Of a stretch of DNA of 64,000 nucleotides, positions 26,405 to 34,356 are shown piece after piece (positions within the stretch are counted from its first letter, which is position 1; every line of letters begins with the position of its first letter). Both the position numbers and the translations under genes were made by a program. Source of the stretch: Clostridiaceae bacterium (GTDB taxonomy: Bacteria > Bacillota > Clostridia > Lachnospirales > Lachnospiraceae); NCBI GenBank assembly GCA_902362725.1, contig CABIXM010000015.1, positions 1 through 64,000 on the forward strand. The letters run 5' to 3'. The notes under the pieces were generated by a model. It ran no database searches. It saw nothing but the letters and a program-made list of their open reading frames with translations, and was not told the origin of the DNA.

Positions 26405-27532
26405 CTACTCTGTGTAGTTTGCATAGACCGCTACATGGTCGTAGATGCACCTCCAGGCGCTGTGGGCGTCCGCTGTCACGCAGATATACTGGCGTCCGCT
26501 GTCCGACTTACTAGAGCTCACCGCGCAGTTGCCGGACTGTACCACGTAGCCGGTCTTCGCGCCGATAATTTCCCCATGGGTGTCCTTGTCTTCGATCCGC
26601 CGCAGGAACCAGTTGGAAATGGTGATGCCGTCCGGGTGCTGCTCGGTAGAAGAGGTCACATAAGTCCGGGTGTTCAGAATCTCCCGGCAAAGCTCGTTAT
26701 CCATAGCTGCTTCCATAATCACCGCCAGATCATACAGCGTACAGTAATGATTGTCGTCGTAGAGTCCCACACAGTTGGTGAAATGAGCACTGCCGGAGAG
26801 TCCCAGCTCCTGAAGCTTCTGATTCATCAGCTCCACAAAACCGTCCAGGGAACCGGAAACGTAACAGGCCAGGCCTGCCGCCGCGTCGCCTCCGGAGGGC
26901 AGGATGGTTCCATATAAGAGATCTTTTACGGTCACGGTCTCATTTTCATCGAAACCCACGGCGCTGCAATCGTGGGAATAGCTGTAGTCGGTGATCTCCC
27001 GGGTGATGGTAAAGGTGTCACTAAGATTCGACACGTGCTCCACCGCCACCAGAAGGGTCAGCACCTTGGTCATGGACGCCGGGCTGATCCGGTCGCCTGC
27101 GCCCCGCTGATACAGAACCGTACGGTTGTCCGCATCCACCAAAAGGGCCCGGGTACTGGTGACCTCGTCACTGCCCAGATAAGGAGCCGTGTCCAGACCG
27201 CTGATGGCATAATCGCCAGTTGACACATAGGGGAAACTGGTCTCTGTACCTGTATCTCCCGCAGCACCTGTGTCCGCCGGTACTGCGGCCTTCAGCTTTG
27301 TCTTCTGTGTCAGATAGATGCTCTCCACGGTTCCCTTCTCGGATTTATTGCTAATTCGCCGGACGGTCGTGACGCCAAGTACTACCACCAAAATCAGGAC
27401 CAGTCCCATACATGCAAGGACCATCGCCCGCCTGATTCTGGCCTGCCGCCGTCTTCTTCTGCGCCGCTCAGCCCGCCGTCTGGCACGCCCGCGCTCCCAT
27501 GCTTCGTCGTTCTCTTCTTCTATATTAATCAC
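26405..27532 (-). CDS. D-alanyl-D-alanine carboxypeptidase (S11, DacF-like)
   Basis: 375 residues: an extremely basic N-terminus (runs of Arg), one membrane anchor (about 36-55), a Thr/Gly-rich linker, then a penicillin-binding domain. SxxK is SMTK (Ser153, Lys156), the second motif is SGG within LPSGGDAA, and KTG is in IGAKTGY. It trims peptidoglycan pentapeptides outside the membrane. GTG 27532 is chosen since GGGAGG lies 6 nt upstream; the ATG 21 nt earlier is only 2 nt from a TATAAT and has no ribosome binding site. Confidence 0.9.
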   Translation of the reverse strand: MINIEEENDEAWERGRARRRAERRRRRRRQARIRRAMVLACMGLVLILVVVLGVTTVRRISNKSEKGTVESIYLTQKTKLKAAVPADTGAAGDTGTETSFPYVSTGDYAISGLDTAPYLGSDEVTSTRALLVDADNRTVLYQRGAGDRISPASMTKVLTLLVAVEHVSNLSDTFTITREITDYSYSHDCSAVGFDENETVTVKDLLYGTILPSGGDAAAGLACYVSGSLDGFVELMNQKLQELGLSGSAHFTNCVGLYDDNHYCTLYDLAVIMEAAMDNELCREILNTRTYVTSSTEQHPDGITISNWFLRRIEDKDTHGEIIGAKTGYVVQSGNCAVSSSKSDSGRQYICVTADAHSAWRCIYDHVAVYANYTE

Positions 27533-27555
27533 TGGGAACCTCCCATTTTCCATAT

Positions 27556-27561
27556 ATTATA
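27556..27561 (-). promoter_or_regulatory. Candidate -10 of the D,D-carboxypeptidase gene
   Basis: TATAAT on the minus strand 23 nt before the GTG start; the -35 region (27579-27584, CAAACA) is poor. Confidence 0.45.
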
Positions 27562-27687
27562 AATTTTTGTATTTATTATGTTTGTTTAATTTCTTTGCTA
27601 TTTTACCAGAAATTTTTCCCGGTTTCAATATACAAACCCGGGAATCTAAGGTATACTAAAAGAATAAAGAAAAAAGGGAGACGGCTT

Positions 27688-29097
27688 ATGACTTACTTTA
27701 TGAATCTGATTCACCTTGTATACAATTTCCTCTGGGGCGATCTGGTGACCCTTCCCCTGCCTGGAGGAAGCTCTCTGGGGCTTTCGCTGCTGGTGCTGCT
27801 TCTGGCCCCGGCGGGAATTTATTTTACGATCCGAACCCGGGGACTTCCCTTCCGACTATTTCCGGAAATGCTCCGGGTCTCCATCGAAAAGCGCAGTCCG
27901 GAGCACAAAGACGGGATCTCGGGGCTTCAGGCCCTGATCGTCTCCACGGCCACCCGGGTGGGCATGGGAAATCTCATCGGCGTGGTGGCGGCCATCTCTG
28001 CCGGAGGACCGGGTGCAGTCTTCTGGATGTGGGTGATGGCTCTTCTGGGCTCCTCCACCGCTTTCGCGGAGGCCACGCTGGCCCAGATCTACAAGCAGCG
28101 GGATCCCCTCTACGGCGGCTTCCGGGGCGGCCCGGCCTATTATATTCACGCCCTGTTCGTGAAGCCCGGAAGCAAAAAGAAGCGTTCCGTCATTGCGGTG
28201 CTCTTCGCCCTCTCCGGTCTCCTGTGCTGGTGCGGCATCAGCCAGGTTATCGGAAATTCCGTATCCTCAGCCTTTCAGAACGCCTTCCACATCCCGCCGC
28301 TGTACACCACTATTGTACTGGTTCTGGTGGCTGCTTTCATCGTACTTCGGAAAAACGCGACTGTGAAGGTGCTGGATGTGGTGGTTCCGATTATGGCGGG
28401 CCTGTATTTTGTCCTGACACTTTTCATCATTTTCAAAAATATCGGACAGGTTCCCGCCGTCTTCGCCCGCATTTTTGCAGAAGCCTTTGGCGTCCGTCAG
28501 GCTGTTGCCGGAGGCATGGGCGCAGTCGTTATGAACGGTATCAAGCGCGGCCTCTTCTCCAACGAAGCAGGAAGCGGTTCCGCCCCCTGCGCAGCAGCCG
28601 CAGCTGACATCAGCCATCCGGCTAAGGAGGGACTTCTGCAGGCCCTGGGCGTCTTCATAGACACCCTGCTCATCTGCAGCTGTTCAGCTCTGATTATGCT
28701 TCTGACGCCTGTCTCTCTGACCGACGGGCTCCAGGGCATGGATCTGTTACAGACCGCCATGCGCTACCACATCGGTGAAATCGGCGTGATCTTTATCGCT
28801 GTCATTCTATGGTTATTCAGCTTCTCCACCTTTATCGGGATCCTGTTTTACGCCCGTTCCAATGTGGCCTACCTCTTCGGCGATAACTGGATCTCCCAGA
28901 CTCTTTACAAGGTACTGGCCCTGGTGATGCTCTTTATCGGTGGACTGGCGGCCTACACCTTCGTCTGGGATCTGGGCGACATCGGTATCGGCCTGATGAC
29001 CATCTTCAATATGATAGCACTGATTCCCCTGTCTCCAAAGGTGATCGAAAGTCTGAAGGATTACGAGCAGAATCACCGGCATGATAAGACGCTGTAA
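27688..29097 (+). CDS. Sodium:alanine symporter (AGCS family)
   Basis: 469 residues, about 11 membrane segments. AGCS hallmarks are GDLVTLP, the STATRVGMGNLIGVVAAISAGGPGA stretch and the FSNEAGSGSAP motif, with RGGPAYYI. Imports alanine or glycine with sodium. ATG 27688 follows AAGGGAG. It is transcribed away from the carboxypeptidase gene; the 155-bp intergenic region has an imperfect palindrome TTCCCGGTTT/AAACCCGGGAA (27616-27644) that could bind a regulator. A strong terminator follows. Confidence 0.93.
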   Translation: MTYFMNLIHLVYNFLWGDLVTLPLPGGSSLGLSLLVLLLAPAGIYFTIRTRGLPFRLFPEMLRVSIEKRSPEHKDGISGLQALIVSTATRVGMGNLIGVVAAISAGGPGAVFWMWVMALLGSSTAFAEATLAQIYKQRDPLYGGFRGGPAYYIHALFVKPGSKKKRSVIAVLFALSGLLCWCGISQVIGNSVSSAFQNAFHIPPLYTTIVLVLVAAFIVLRKNATVKVLDVVVPIMAGLYFVLTLFIIFKNIGQVPAVFARIFAEAFGVRQAVAGGMGAVVMNGIKRGLFSNEAGSGSAPCAAAAADISHPAKEGLLQALGVFIDTLLICSCSALIMLLTPVSLTDGLQGMDLLQTAMRYHIGEIGVIFIAVILWLFSFSTFIGILFYARSNVAYLFGDNWISQTLYKVLALVMLFIGGLAAYTFVWDLGDIGIGLMTIFNMIALIPLSPKVIESLKDYEQNHRHDKTL

Positions 29098-29120
29098 ATT
29101 CATCGTTTTCCGAAACACAA

Positions 29121-29165
29121 GCAGCCAACAGATTTTCTATTCTTTCATCTGTTGGCTGCTTTTCT
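29121..29165. terminator. Terminator between the symporter and rlmH (convergent)
   Basis: GCAGCCAACAGAT (29121-29133) pairs perfectly with ATCTGTTGGCTGC (29147-29159), then TTTTCTG on the plus strand and TTGTGTTTC on the minus, so it can serve both converging genes. Confidence 0.9.
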
Positions 29166-29170
29166 GCCCC

Positions 29171-29650
29171 CTATTTATGATAGGGTTCGTTTTTCATAAT
29201 CCGATAGCTCCGGTACAGCTGCTCCAGCAGTACCACCCGCATCAGCTGATGGGGAAAGGTCATACGGGAAAAGCTTAAAGCGTAATCCGCCCGCTTCATG
29301 ACCGCCGGGGCCAGACCTAAGGAACCGCCAATCACAAAAGCAATGTGGCTGGTACCGCTAATACCCAGGCTCTCAATCTTTTTGGACAGCTCCACAGAAT
29401 CCAGCATCTTTCCCTCAATAGCCAGGGCGATCACATAGGCGTCGTCCTTCAGAGTCTTCAGAATCCGCTCCCCTTCCTTTTCCCGGATGGCCTGCTCCTC
29501 TGCCTCGCTGGCGCCGTCCGGCGTTTTTTCATCCGCCAGTTCCACAATTTCCAGCTTGCAGTAGCGGCTCAGGCGCTTGGAATATTCCTTGATGGCGTCC
29601 GTAAAATATTTCTCTTTTATTTTGCCCACTACGACACAGGTTATTTTCAT
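29171..29650 (-). CDS. rlmH: 23S rRNA (pseudouridine1915-N3)-methyltransferase
   Basis: 159 residues of the SPOUT methyltransferase RlmH: N-terminal KITCVVVGKIKEKYF, IALAIEGKMLDS, FVIGGSLGLAP and the C-terminal LSFSRMTFPHQLMRVVLLEQLYR with the knot. Full length. ATGA overlap of 4 nt with the upstream MBL gene. Confidence 0.97.
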   Translation of the reverse strand: MKITCVVVGKIKEKYFTDAIKEYSKRLSRYCKLEIVELADEKTPDGASEAEEQAIREKEGERILKTLKDDAYVIALAIEGKMLDSVELSKKIESLGISGTSHIAFVIGGSLGLAPAVMKRADYALSFSRMTFPHQLMRVVLLEQLYRSYRIMKNEPYHK

Positions 29651-30447
29651 AATTCAATCACATCCACATCCTCCGGAATCAGAAGGTTTCCGGTAAAATA
29701 TGTTTCTCCCTCCGCCCGGTACAGCTCCTGGCGACGGGCGATATTCTTATCCTCCGTATGGTACAACACCAGATTTTTCACATGCAGGCGCTCTGCCAGC
29801 TCGCAGGCGTCCTTTACTGTAGAATGATGCTTTTCATAGGGCCGGAAGATGTCAGCCTGCCCGTCCAGACAGAAGGCCTCGTGGAGAAGCCAGTCGCTTT
29901 CGGCGGCATACTGCTCCTCTTTCTCATTGTAGGGCTCGTCACCGCAGCAGGTCAGTTTTCGACCATCCCCCAGATCACACATGTAACCGTACTGCTTTGC
30001 CTTGGTGGAGCCGATATCAAAGAAGGTGTAGGTGTGCCCCAGAATCTTCTTCTGCTCACCGTCGGACACGGGAACCAGATGTACCCGGTCGCCGATGAGC
30101 TTCGTCTCTTTTTTGTTCAGCAGCATCTCCGCCAGGGTCCGAAGCATTTCCGTCAGTTCCTGATGGGCGTAGATATAAGCCTCTCCCTGATACTTTCCGG
30201 CGTTCATATTCTGGCAGATCACACGCAGCATCCAGATAATTCCCATCACATGATCGATATGCTTGTGGGTTACAAAAATATGGTGAATGTCGTTGACGTC
30301 AATCCCTGCCCGCTTCAGTCTTGCCAGGATTTCACTGCCGCCTCCTCCGTCCACCAGAAAATGACCTTCTTCACTGGTTAAAACATAACAGGTATTATAA
30401 CATTCCGTCACCAGCGCACTGCCGGTTCCCAGAATTGTAAGTTTCAT
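29647..30447 (-). CDS. MBL-fold metallohydrolase (RNase Z-like)
   Basis: 266 residues. Metallo-beta-lactamase metal site HKHIDH (His61, His63, Asp65, His66), CGDEP with the bridging Asp, HEAFC and a final LYHTEDKN histidine. The order and the TILGTGSA start resemble RNase Z/arylsulfatase-like MBL proteins, but the exosite of true RNase Z is not evident. The substrate is unknown. Coupled to rlmH by a 4-nt overlap. Confidence 0.85.
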   Translation of the reverse strand: MKLTILGTGSALVTECYNTCYVLTSEEGHFLVDGGGGSEILARLKRAGIDVNDIHHIFVTHKHIDHVMGIIWMLRVICQNMNAGKYQGEAYIYAHQELTEMLRTLAEMLLNKKETKLIGDRVHLVPVSDGEQKKILGHTYTFFDIGSTKAKQYGYMCDLGDGRKLTCCGDEPYNEKEEQYAAESDWLLHEAFCLDGQADIFRPYEKHHSTVKDACELAERLHVKNLVLYHTEDKNIARRQELYRAEGETYFTGNLLIPEDVDVIEL

Positions 30448-30533
30448 AGGGAATTCCTCTCTTTTCTGTAAAATATTCTTTCATAAAATCTTTTTTATCT
30501 TACCAGAGCTACCCGGGGTTGGCAAGAAGCTTC

Positions 30534-30578
30534 CCGAAAAAAAAGTCGTACCACAGAGATTTTCTGTGATACGACTTT
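30534..30578 (-). terminator. Intrinsic terminator after nfnB
   Basis: 16-bp stem with one G-T pair (30542-30557 and 30563-30578, AAAGTCGTA/TACGACTTT ends) with a 5-nt loop; the minus strand continues into eight T residues. Confidence 0.95.
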
Positions 30579-30598
30579 GGACTCACATGATGTGCGAT

Positions 30599-31987
30599 TT
30601 ATTTCTGGCTCAGGTATTCGTGGATACCCTTTGCAGCCTCTTTGCCTGCGCCCATTGCCAGGATAACGGTAGCAGCGCCTGTTACAGCGTCTCCGCCTGC
30701 GAATACGCCGGCCTTGGAGGTAGCTCCTGTATCCTCTGCAGCAACGATACATTTTCTCTTATTGATTTCCAGACCCTTGGTCGTAGAGGAAATCAGCGGG
30801 TTCGGGGAGGTTCCCAGAGACATGATAACGGTATCAACGTCGATATCGAATTCAGATCCCTCTACCTCTACCGGGCGTCTTCTTCCGGAAGCATCCGGCT
30901 CGCCAAGCTCCATGCGAACGCAGCGGATACCCTTTACCCAGTCATTCTCATCCTCGAGAATCTCTACCGGGTTGGTCAGCAGATCAAAGATGATGCCCTC
31001 TTCTTTTGCGTGATGTACTTCTTCCTTACGTGCCGGGAGCTCTTCCTCGGAACGACGGTAGATGATATGTACCTCAGCGCCCAGACGCAGTGCCGTACGG
31101 GCAGCGTCCATGGCCACGTTACCGCCGCCGACTACAGCAACCTTCTTGCCGTGGAAGATCGGGGTATCATACTTCTCATCAAAAGCCTTCATCAGGTTAT
31201 TTCTGGTCAGGAACTCGTTTGCGGAGAATACGCCGCAGGCTGTCTCGCCCGGGATACCCATAAACTTCGGAAGTCCTGCACCGGATCCGATAAATACAGC
31301 GTCAAAGCCTTCATTCTCCATCAGCTCGTCGATGGTTACAGACTTTCCGATGATAACGTCAGTCTCGATCTTCACGCCGAGAGATTTTACATTTTCTACC
31401 TCCGGAAGGACTACGCCGTCCTTCGGAAGACGGAACTCCGGAATACCGTATACCAGAACGCCGCCTGCTTTATGCAGTGCCTCGAAAATGGTTACATCAT
31501 AACCAAGCTTAGCCAGGTCTCCTGCACAGGTCAGGCCTGCAGGGCCGGAACCGATCACAGCAACCTTCTTGCCATTCTTCTCTGCGGGAGCTGCCGGCTT
31601 AATGCCCTGCTCTCTTGCCCAGTCAGCTACAAAACGCTCCAGCTTGCCGATGGAAACAGCTTCGCCCTTGATACCGCGGATACAACGACCCTCACACTGG
31701 CTCTCCTGGGGACATACACGTCCGCAGATAGCCGGAAGCGCGGAAGACTCGCTGATAACGCTGTATGCCTTTGCAAAATCGCCTTCCTTTACTGCGCCGA
31801 TGAAATCCGGAATATGAATCTGTACCGGGCAGCCTTCCATACATTTTGCTTTCTTACATCCGAGACATCTCTGTGCCTCTTCTACTGCCTCGTCCTTATT
31901 GTAGCCAAGGCAGACCTCATCGAAATTCGTAGCACGAACCTTCGGATCCTGCTCTCTTACCGGAACCTTCTTTAATACGTCAGCCAT
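30599..31987 (-). CDS. nfnB: NADH-dependent reduced ferredoxin:NADP+ oxidoreductase subunit B (GltD-like)
   Basis: 462 residues. Two four-cysteine [4Fe-4S] sites at Cys41/44/49/53 and Cys88/92/98/102, an FAD-binding VIGSGPAGLTCAGDLAKLGY and a NADPH-binding VVGGGNVAMDAARTALRLGA. Similar to the glutamate synthase small subunit, but the partner gene directly upstream is an NfnA-type flavoprotein, so the pair is best read as the electron-bifurcating NfnAB transhydrogenase of anaerobes, which balances NADH, NADPH and ferredoxin. ATG overlaps the nfnA stop by one nt (TAATG). Confidence 0.92.
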   Translation of the reverse strand: MADVLKKVPVREQDPKVRATNFDEVCLGYNKDEAVEEAQRCLGCKKAKCMEGCPVQIHIPDFIGAVKEGDFAKAYSVISESSALPAICGRVCPQESQCEGRCIRGIKGEAVSIGKLERFVADWAREQGIKPAAPAEKNGKKVAVIGSGPAGLTCAGDLAKLGYDVTIFEALHKAGGVLVYGIPEFRLPKDGVVLPEVENVKSLGVKIETDVIIGKSVTIDELMENEGFDAVFIGSGAGLPKFMGIPGETACGVFSANEFLTRNNLMKAFDEKYDTPIFHGKKVAVVGGGNVAMDAARTALRLGAEVHIIYRRSEEELPARKEEVHHAKEEGIIFDLLTNPVEILEDENDWVKGIRCVRMELGEPDASGRRRPVEVEGSEFDIDVDTVIMSLGTSPNPLISSTTKGLEINKRKCIVAAEDTGATSKAGVFAGGDAVTGAATVILAMGAGKEAAKGIHEYLSQK

Positions 31988-32871
31988 TACTTGTCACCTC
32001 CGCAATTTCCACATCCGCCGTGATGTGTTTTTCCTTCCTTGTATGCAAGCATGCGGCGGCCTTCTTCTGTCTTGTACATAGCTGCACGCTTCATAGCCTG
32101 ATCGAAATCGATCTTGTGGCCGTCAAACTCCGGTCCGTCTACACATGCAAACTTAACCTCATCGCCTACAACCACACGACAGGCTCCGCACATACCGGTT
32201 CCGTCTACCATGATCGGGTTCATGCTGACAATGGTCGGAATTCCAAGCTTCTTGGTGGTCAGGCAGGCGAACTTCATCATGATCATCGGTCCGATGGCTA
32301 CGCACAGATCGTAGTGATGACCCTCGCTTACCAGCTTCTCCAGCATAGCAGTACCTACGCCCTTGAAGCCGTAGCTTCCGTCATCGGTACACAGATACAG
32401 ATTACCAACCTTGCTCATTTCCTCTTCCATGATCAGGATGTCCTTGGAACGGGCGCCGATGATGATATCGCACTCTACGCCATGATCATGAAGCCATTTT
32501 GCCTGGGGATATACCGGAGCGGTTCCTACGCCGCCGGCGATGAAGATAACCTTCTTCTTCTTTACCTCTTCGAAATCGTCTGTTACCAGCTCGGACGGAC
32601 GTCCCAGCGGTCCCACGAAGTCAAGGAAATAATCTCCCTCTTTCAGATCTACCATCTTGCTGGTAGATACACCGATGGGCTGGAATACGATCGTAACGGT
32701 TCCTGCTTCTCTGTCATAATCACAGATAGTCAGCGGAATACGCTCCCCTGTCTCATCCAGTCTTACGATAATAAACTGTCCCGGCTGACAAGATGCTGCC
32801 ACTCTCGGAGCGAGGACAACTTTCTTGTAAACATTTGCAGAGAGCTGCTCTGCTTTTACAATCTTGAACAT
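31987..32871 (-). CDS. nfnA: NADH-dependent reduced ferredoxin:NADP+ oxidoreductase subunit A
   Basis: 294 residues like the sulfide/dihydroorotate dehydrogenase FAD/NAD-binding subunit: an FAD beta-barrel (IPLTICDYD), the NAD site FIAGGVGTAPVYPQ, and a [2Fe-2S] site DGTGMCGACR with a later Cys in FACVDGPEFDG. It carries the bifurcating or partner flavin in Nfn. The tail is Cys/Gly/His-rich (HHGGCGNCGGDK), possibly a further metal site. AGGAGGGAACGT precedes the ATG. Confidence 0.92.
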   Translation of the reverse strand: MFKIVKAEQLSANVYKKVVLAPRVAASCQPGQFIIVRLDETGERIPLTICDYDREAGTVTIVFQPIGVSTSKMVDLKEGDYFLDFVGPLGRPSELVTDDFEEVKKKKVIFIAGGVGTAPVYPQAKWLHDHGVECDIIIGARSKDILIMEEEMSKVGNLYLCTDDGSYGFKGVGTAMLEKLVSEGHHYDLCVAIGPMIMMKFACLTTKKLGIPTIVSMNPIMVDGTGMCGACRVVVGDEVKFACVDGPEFDGHKIDFDQAMKRAAMYKTEEGRRMLAYKEGKTHHGGCGNCGGDK

Positions 32872-32966
32872 ACGTTCCCTCCTGGAGTATAGTCTTGCGG
32901 ATCCTTGAATACCCGCTTAAGGGCCGTCGGAACATATCCCACGGCCAAATTTAACTCATCTTTAAT

Positions 32967-32995
32967 ATAATAATGCAATTCCCCGCAGATTTCAA
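32967..32995 (-). promoter_or_regulatory. Sigma-A promoter of nfnAB with a hairpin leader
   Basis: Minus strand TTGAAA (32990-32995), 17-nt spacer, TATTAT (32967-32972). The ~90-nt leader contains the stem GGCCGT/ACGGCC (32922-32927, 32941-32946). No Rex-type palindrome was found although rex is in the window. Confidence 0.8.
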
Positions 32996-33059
32996 CCGTT
33001 AGATTGATTTTCTGCGCAAATAATCCCATAAAATCCATAATTCCAACAATCTTAATTTT

Positions 33060-33362
33060 TTACACCTCATAATCGAAGCAGGCGCGATCGCAGGTGGCAG
33101 GCTTAATGATCTCAGTCGCTACCGCCACATGAAGCGGGTGTACCTGATAGGCCGCCAAATCCTCCGCGGTCTCCACGTCAGACACCAGCAGCAGCTCCCG
33201 GTTGCTTCCCGGAAGCCTGTTCAGCTTCATTTCCGCGAAGGTCAGGCCCTTAATCTGACCTACCAGGGCCTTCAGACGGGCGTCCGCCTCTTTTGCAAGC
33301 GCTTCCTTTTTCTCCTCCGGGAAATCCTCTTTGAAGTTCCACATAACCAGATGCTTTACCAT
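33060..33362 (-). CDS. Dabb (stress-responsive A/B barrel) family protein
   Basis: 100 residues: MVKHLVMWNFKED start, LNRLPGSNRELLLVSDVET, LAAYQVHPLHVAV. This is the full Dabb pattern: ferredoxin-like dimeric alpha/beta barrels known from stress proteins and some lyases. The function here is unknown. GAGGAGG precedes the start; it lies 16 nt after the zinc-ribbon gene. Confidence 0.93.
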   Translation of the reverse strand: MVKHLVMWNFKEDFPEEKKEALAKEADARLKALVGQIKGLTFAEMKLNRLPGSNRELLLVSDVETAEDLAAYQVHPLHVAVATEIIKPATCDRACFDYEV

Positions 33363-33378
33363 AATTACTTCCTCCTCT

Positions 33379-34335
33379 TTATTCTTCGCCGGCTGTGTCG
33401 GTATTCGCAGCCGGAAAATCCAGTTTATAGGCCAGTACCAGCGGTTCGCTGACCATACCCTTTTTATTGATAGCTACAGCACAGAGGTGCACGTCCCCCT
33501 CCTCAGTCAGCTCCACCGGCTCCTCGTAACGGGTACTCTCCTTTGTCGGTTCGGTCCCGTCCAGTGTATAATAGATGGAGCCATACTCTGCCGTCAGGTT
33601 CAGTCTCAAATAATAATTATAGATGCCCTCCGGTGTATCGCAGACCGGCTTCTCAATGCGATAGGCGGCAAGAGTCTCCCGGATATCCTCATAGGGGCAG
33701 TCCTCTATGACAATGCTGACCATCTCCGTCTGTCCCGTCTCATTCAGCAGATTCATCATATCCAGATACAGCTCCTTCAATCCTCTGCCATCACCCCGGG
33801 CCTTCGTTTCTGCCTCGATGGCCTGTTCCATATAAGTTACAGCAGCATCTCTGTCTCCGACTTTCGCATAAGCGTCCGCCAGCAGGCGGAATACTTCTGT
33901 ATCGTCGGACTTTTTCCCACCCTGCAGCTTCTGTGCCCGGAGCAGATACGGGATAGCCTGTTCGTACTCCTCTTTTTCCGCATACCGTCTTCCCTTCCGA
34001 AGCTGGTAGGAATAATTATGATCGCTGGTTATCGCGGAATAGGAGAACCAGGATACGCAGCCACATACAAGGACCGCAGCCAGAAAAAGAAGACACTTAT
34101 AACGAAAACGCAGGACCATCGGTTTCTTCTTTTCCCGAAACGGCTTCTTCTCTCCATTCTCCACGGGCGTTTCCGGATTCGGCGTCGTTCCGATCCCAGG
34201 TTCTTCCGGCTCCTCGCGGCCTATCAGAAGCTCATCCAGGGGATCGTAATCCGGAACAATCTGTATTTCATGACCACAGTGATCACAGTATATTTTTCCG
34301 GGCTCCAGTTCGTTCCCGCAATTCGGACACTTCAT
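33379..34335 (-). CDS. Zinc-ribbon, single-pass membrane, TPR and chitobiase-like domain protein
   Basis: 318 residues. Cys3, Cys6, Cys17 and Cys20 form an N-terminal zinc ribbon; a linker follows, then one membrane helix (about 78-94, CLLFLAAVLVCGCVSW). The outside part has TPR-like helices (RYAEKEEYEQAIPYLLRAQ; VGDRDAAVTYMEQAIE) and ends with a CHB_HEX_C-type module (IYYTLDGTEPT). The function is unknown; the layout suggests a link from cytoplasm to the wall. ATG 34335 follows AGAGGAAG. It directly follows spoIIIE. Confidence 0.75.
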   Translation of the reverse strand: MKCPNCGNELEPGKIYCDHCGHEIQIVPDYDPLDELLIGREEPEEPGIGTTPNPETPVENGEKKPFREKKKPMVLRFRYKCLLFLAAVLVCGCVSWFSYSAITSDHNYSYQLRKGRRYAEKEEYEQAIPYLLRAQKLQGGKKSDDTEVFRLLADAYAKVGDRDAAVTYMEQAIEAETKARGDGRGLKELYLDMMNLLNETGQTEMVSIVIEDCPYEDIRETLAAYRIEKPVCDTPEGIYNYYLRLNLTAEYGSIYYTLDGTEPTKESTRYEEPVELTEEGDVHLCAVAINKKGMVSEPLVLAYKLDFPAANTDTAGEE

Positions 34336-34356
34336 AAGGCTTCCTCTCTTTTGCAA

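Noticed and set aside
30566..31975. 469-codon open frame on the plus strand antisense to nfnB
   Set aside because: It mirrors the codon pattern of nfnB, matches no family and has no ribosome binding site; nfnB has clear cofactor motifs.
32856..33038. 60-codon minus-strand frame before nfnA
   Set aside because: The best promoter of nfnAB lies inside it, it has no ribosome binding site, and it overlaps the nfnA start.
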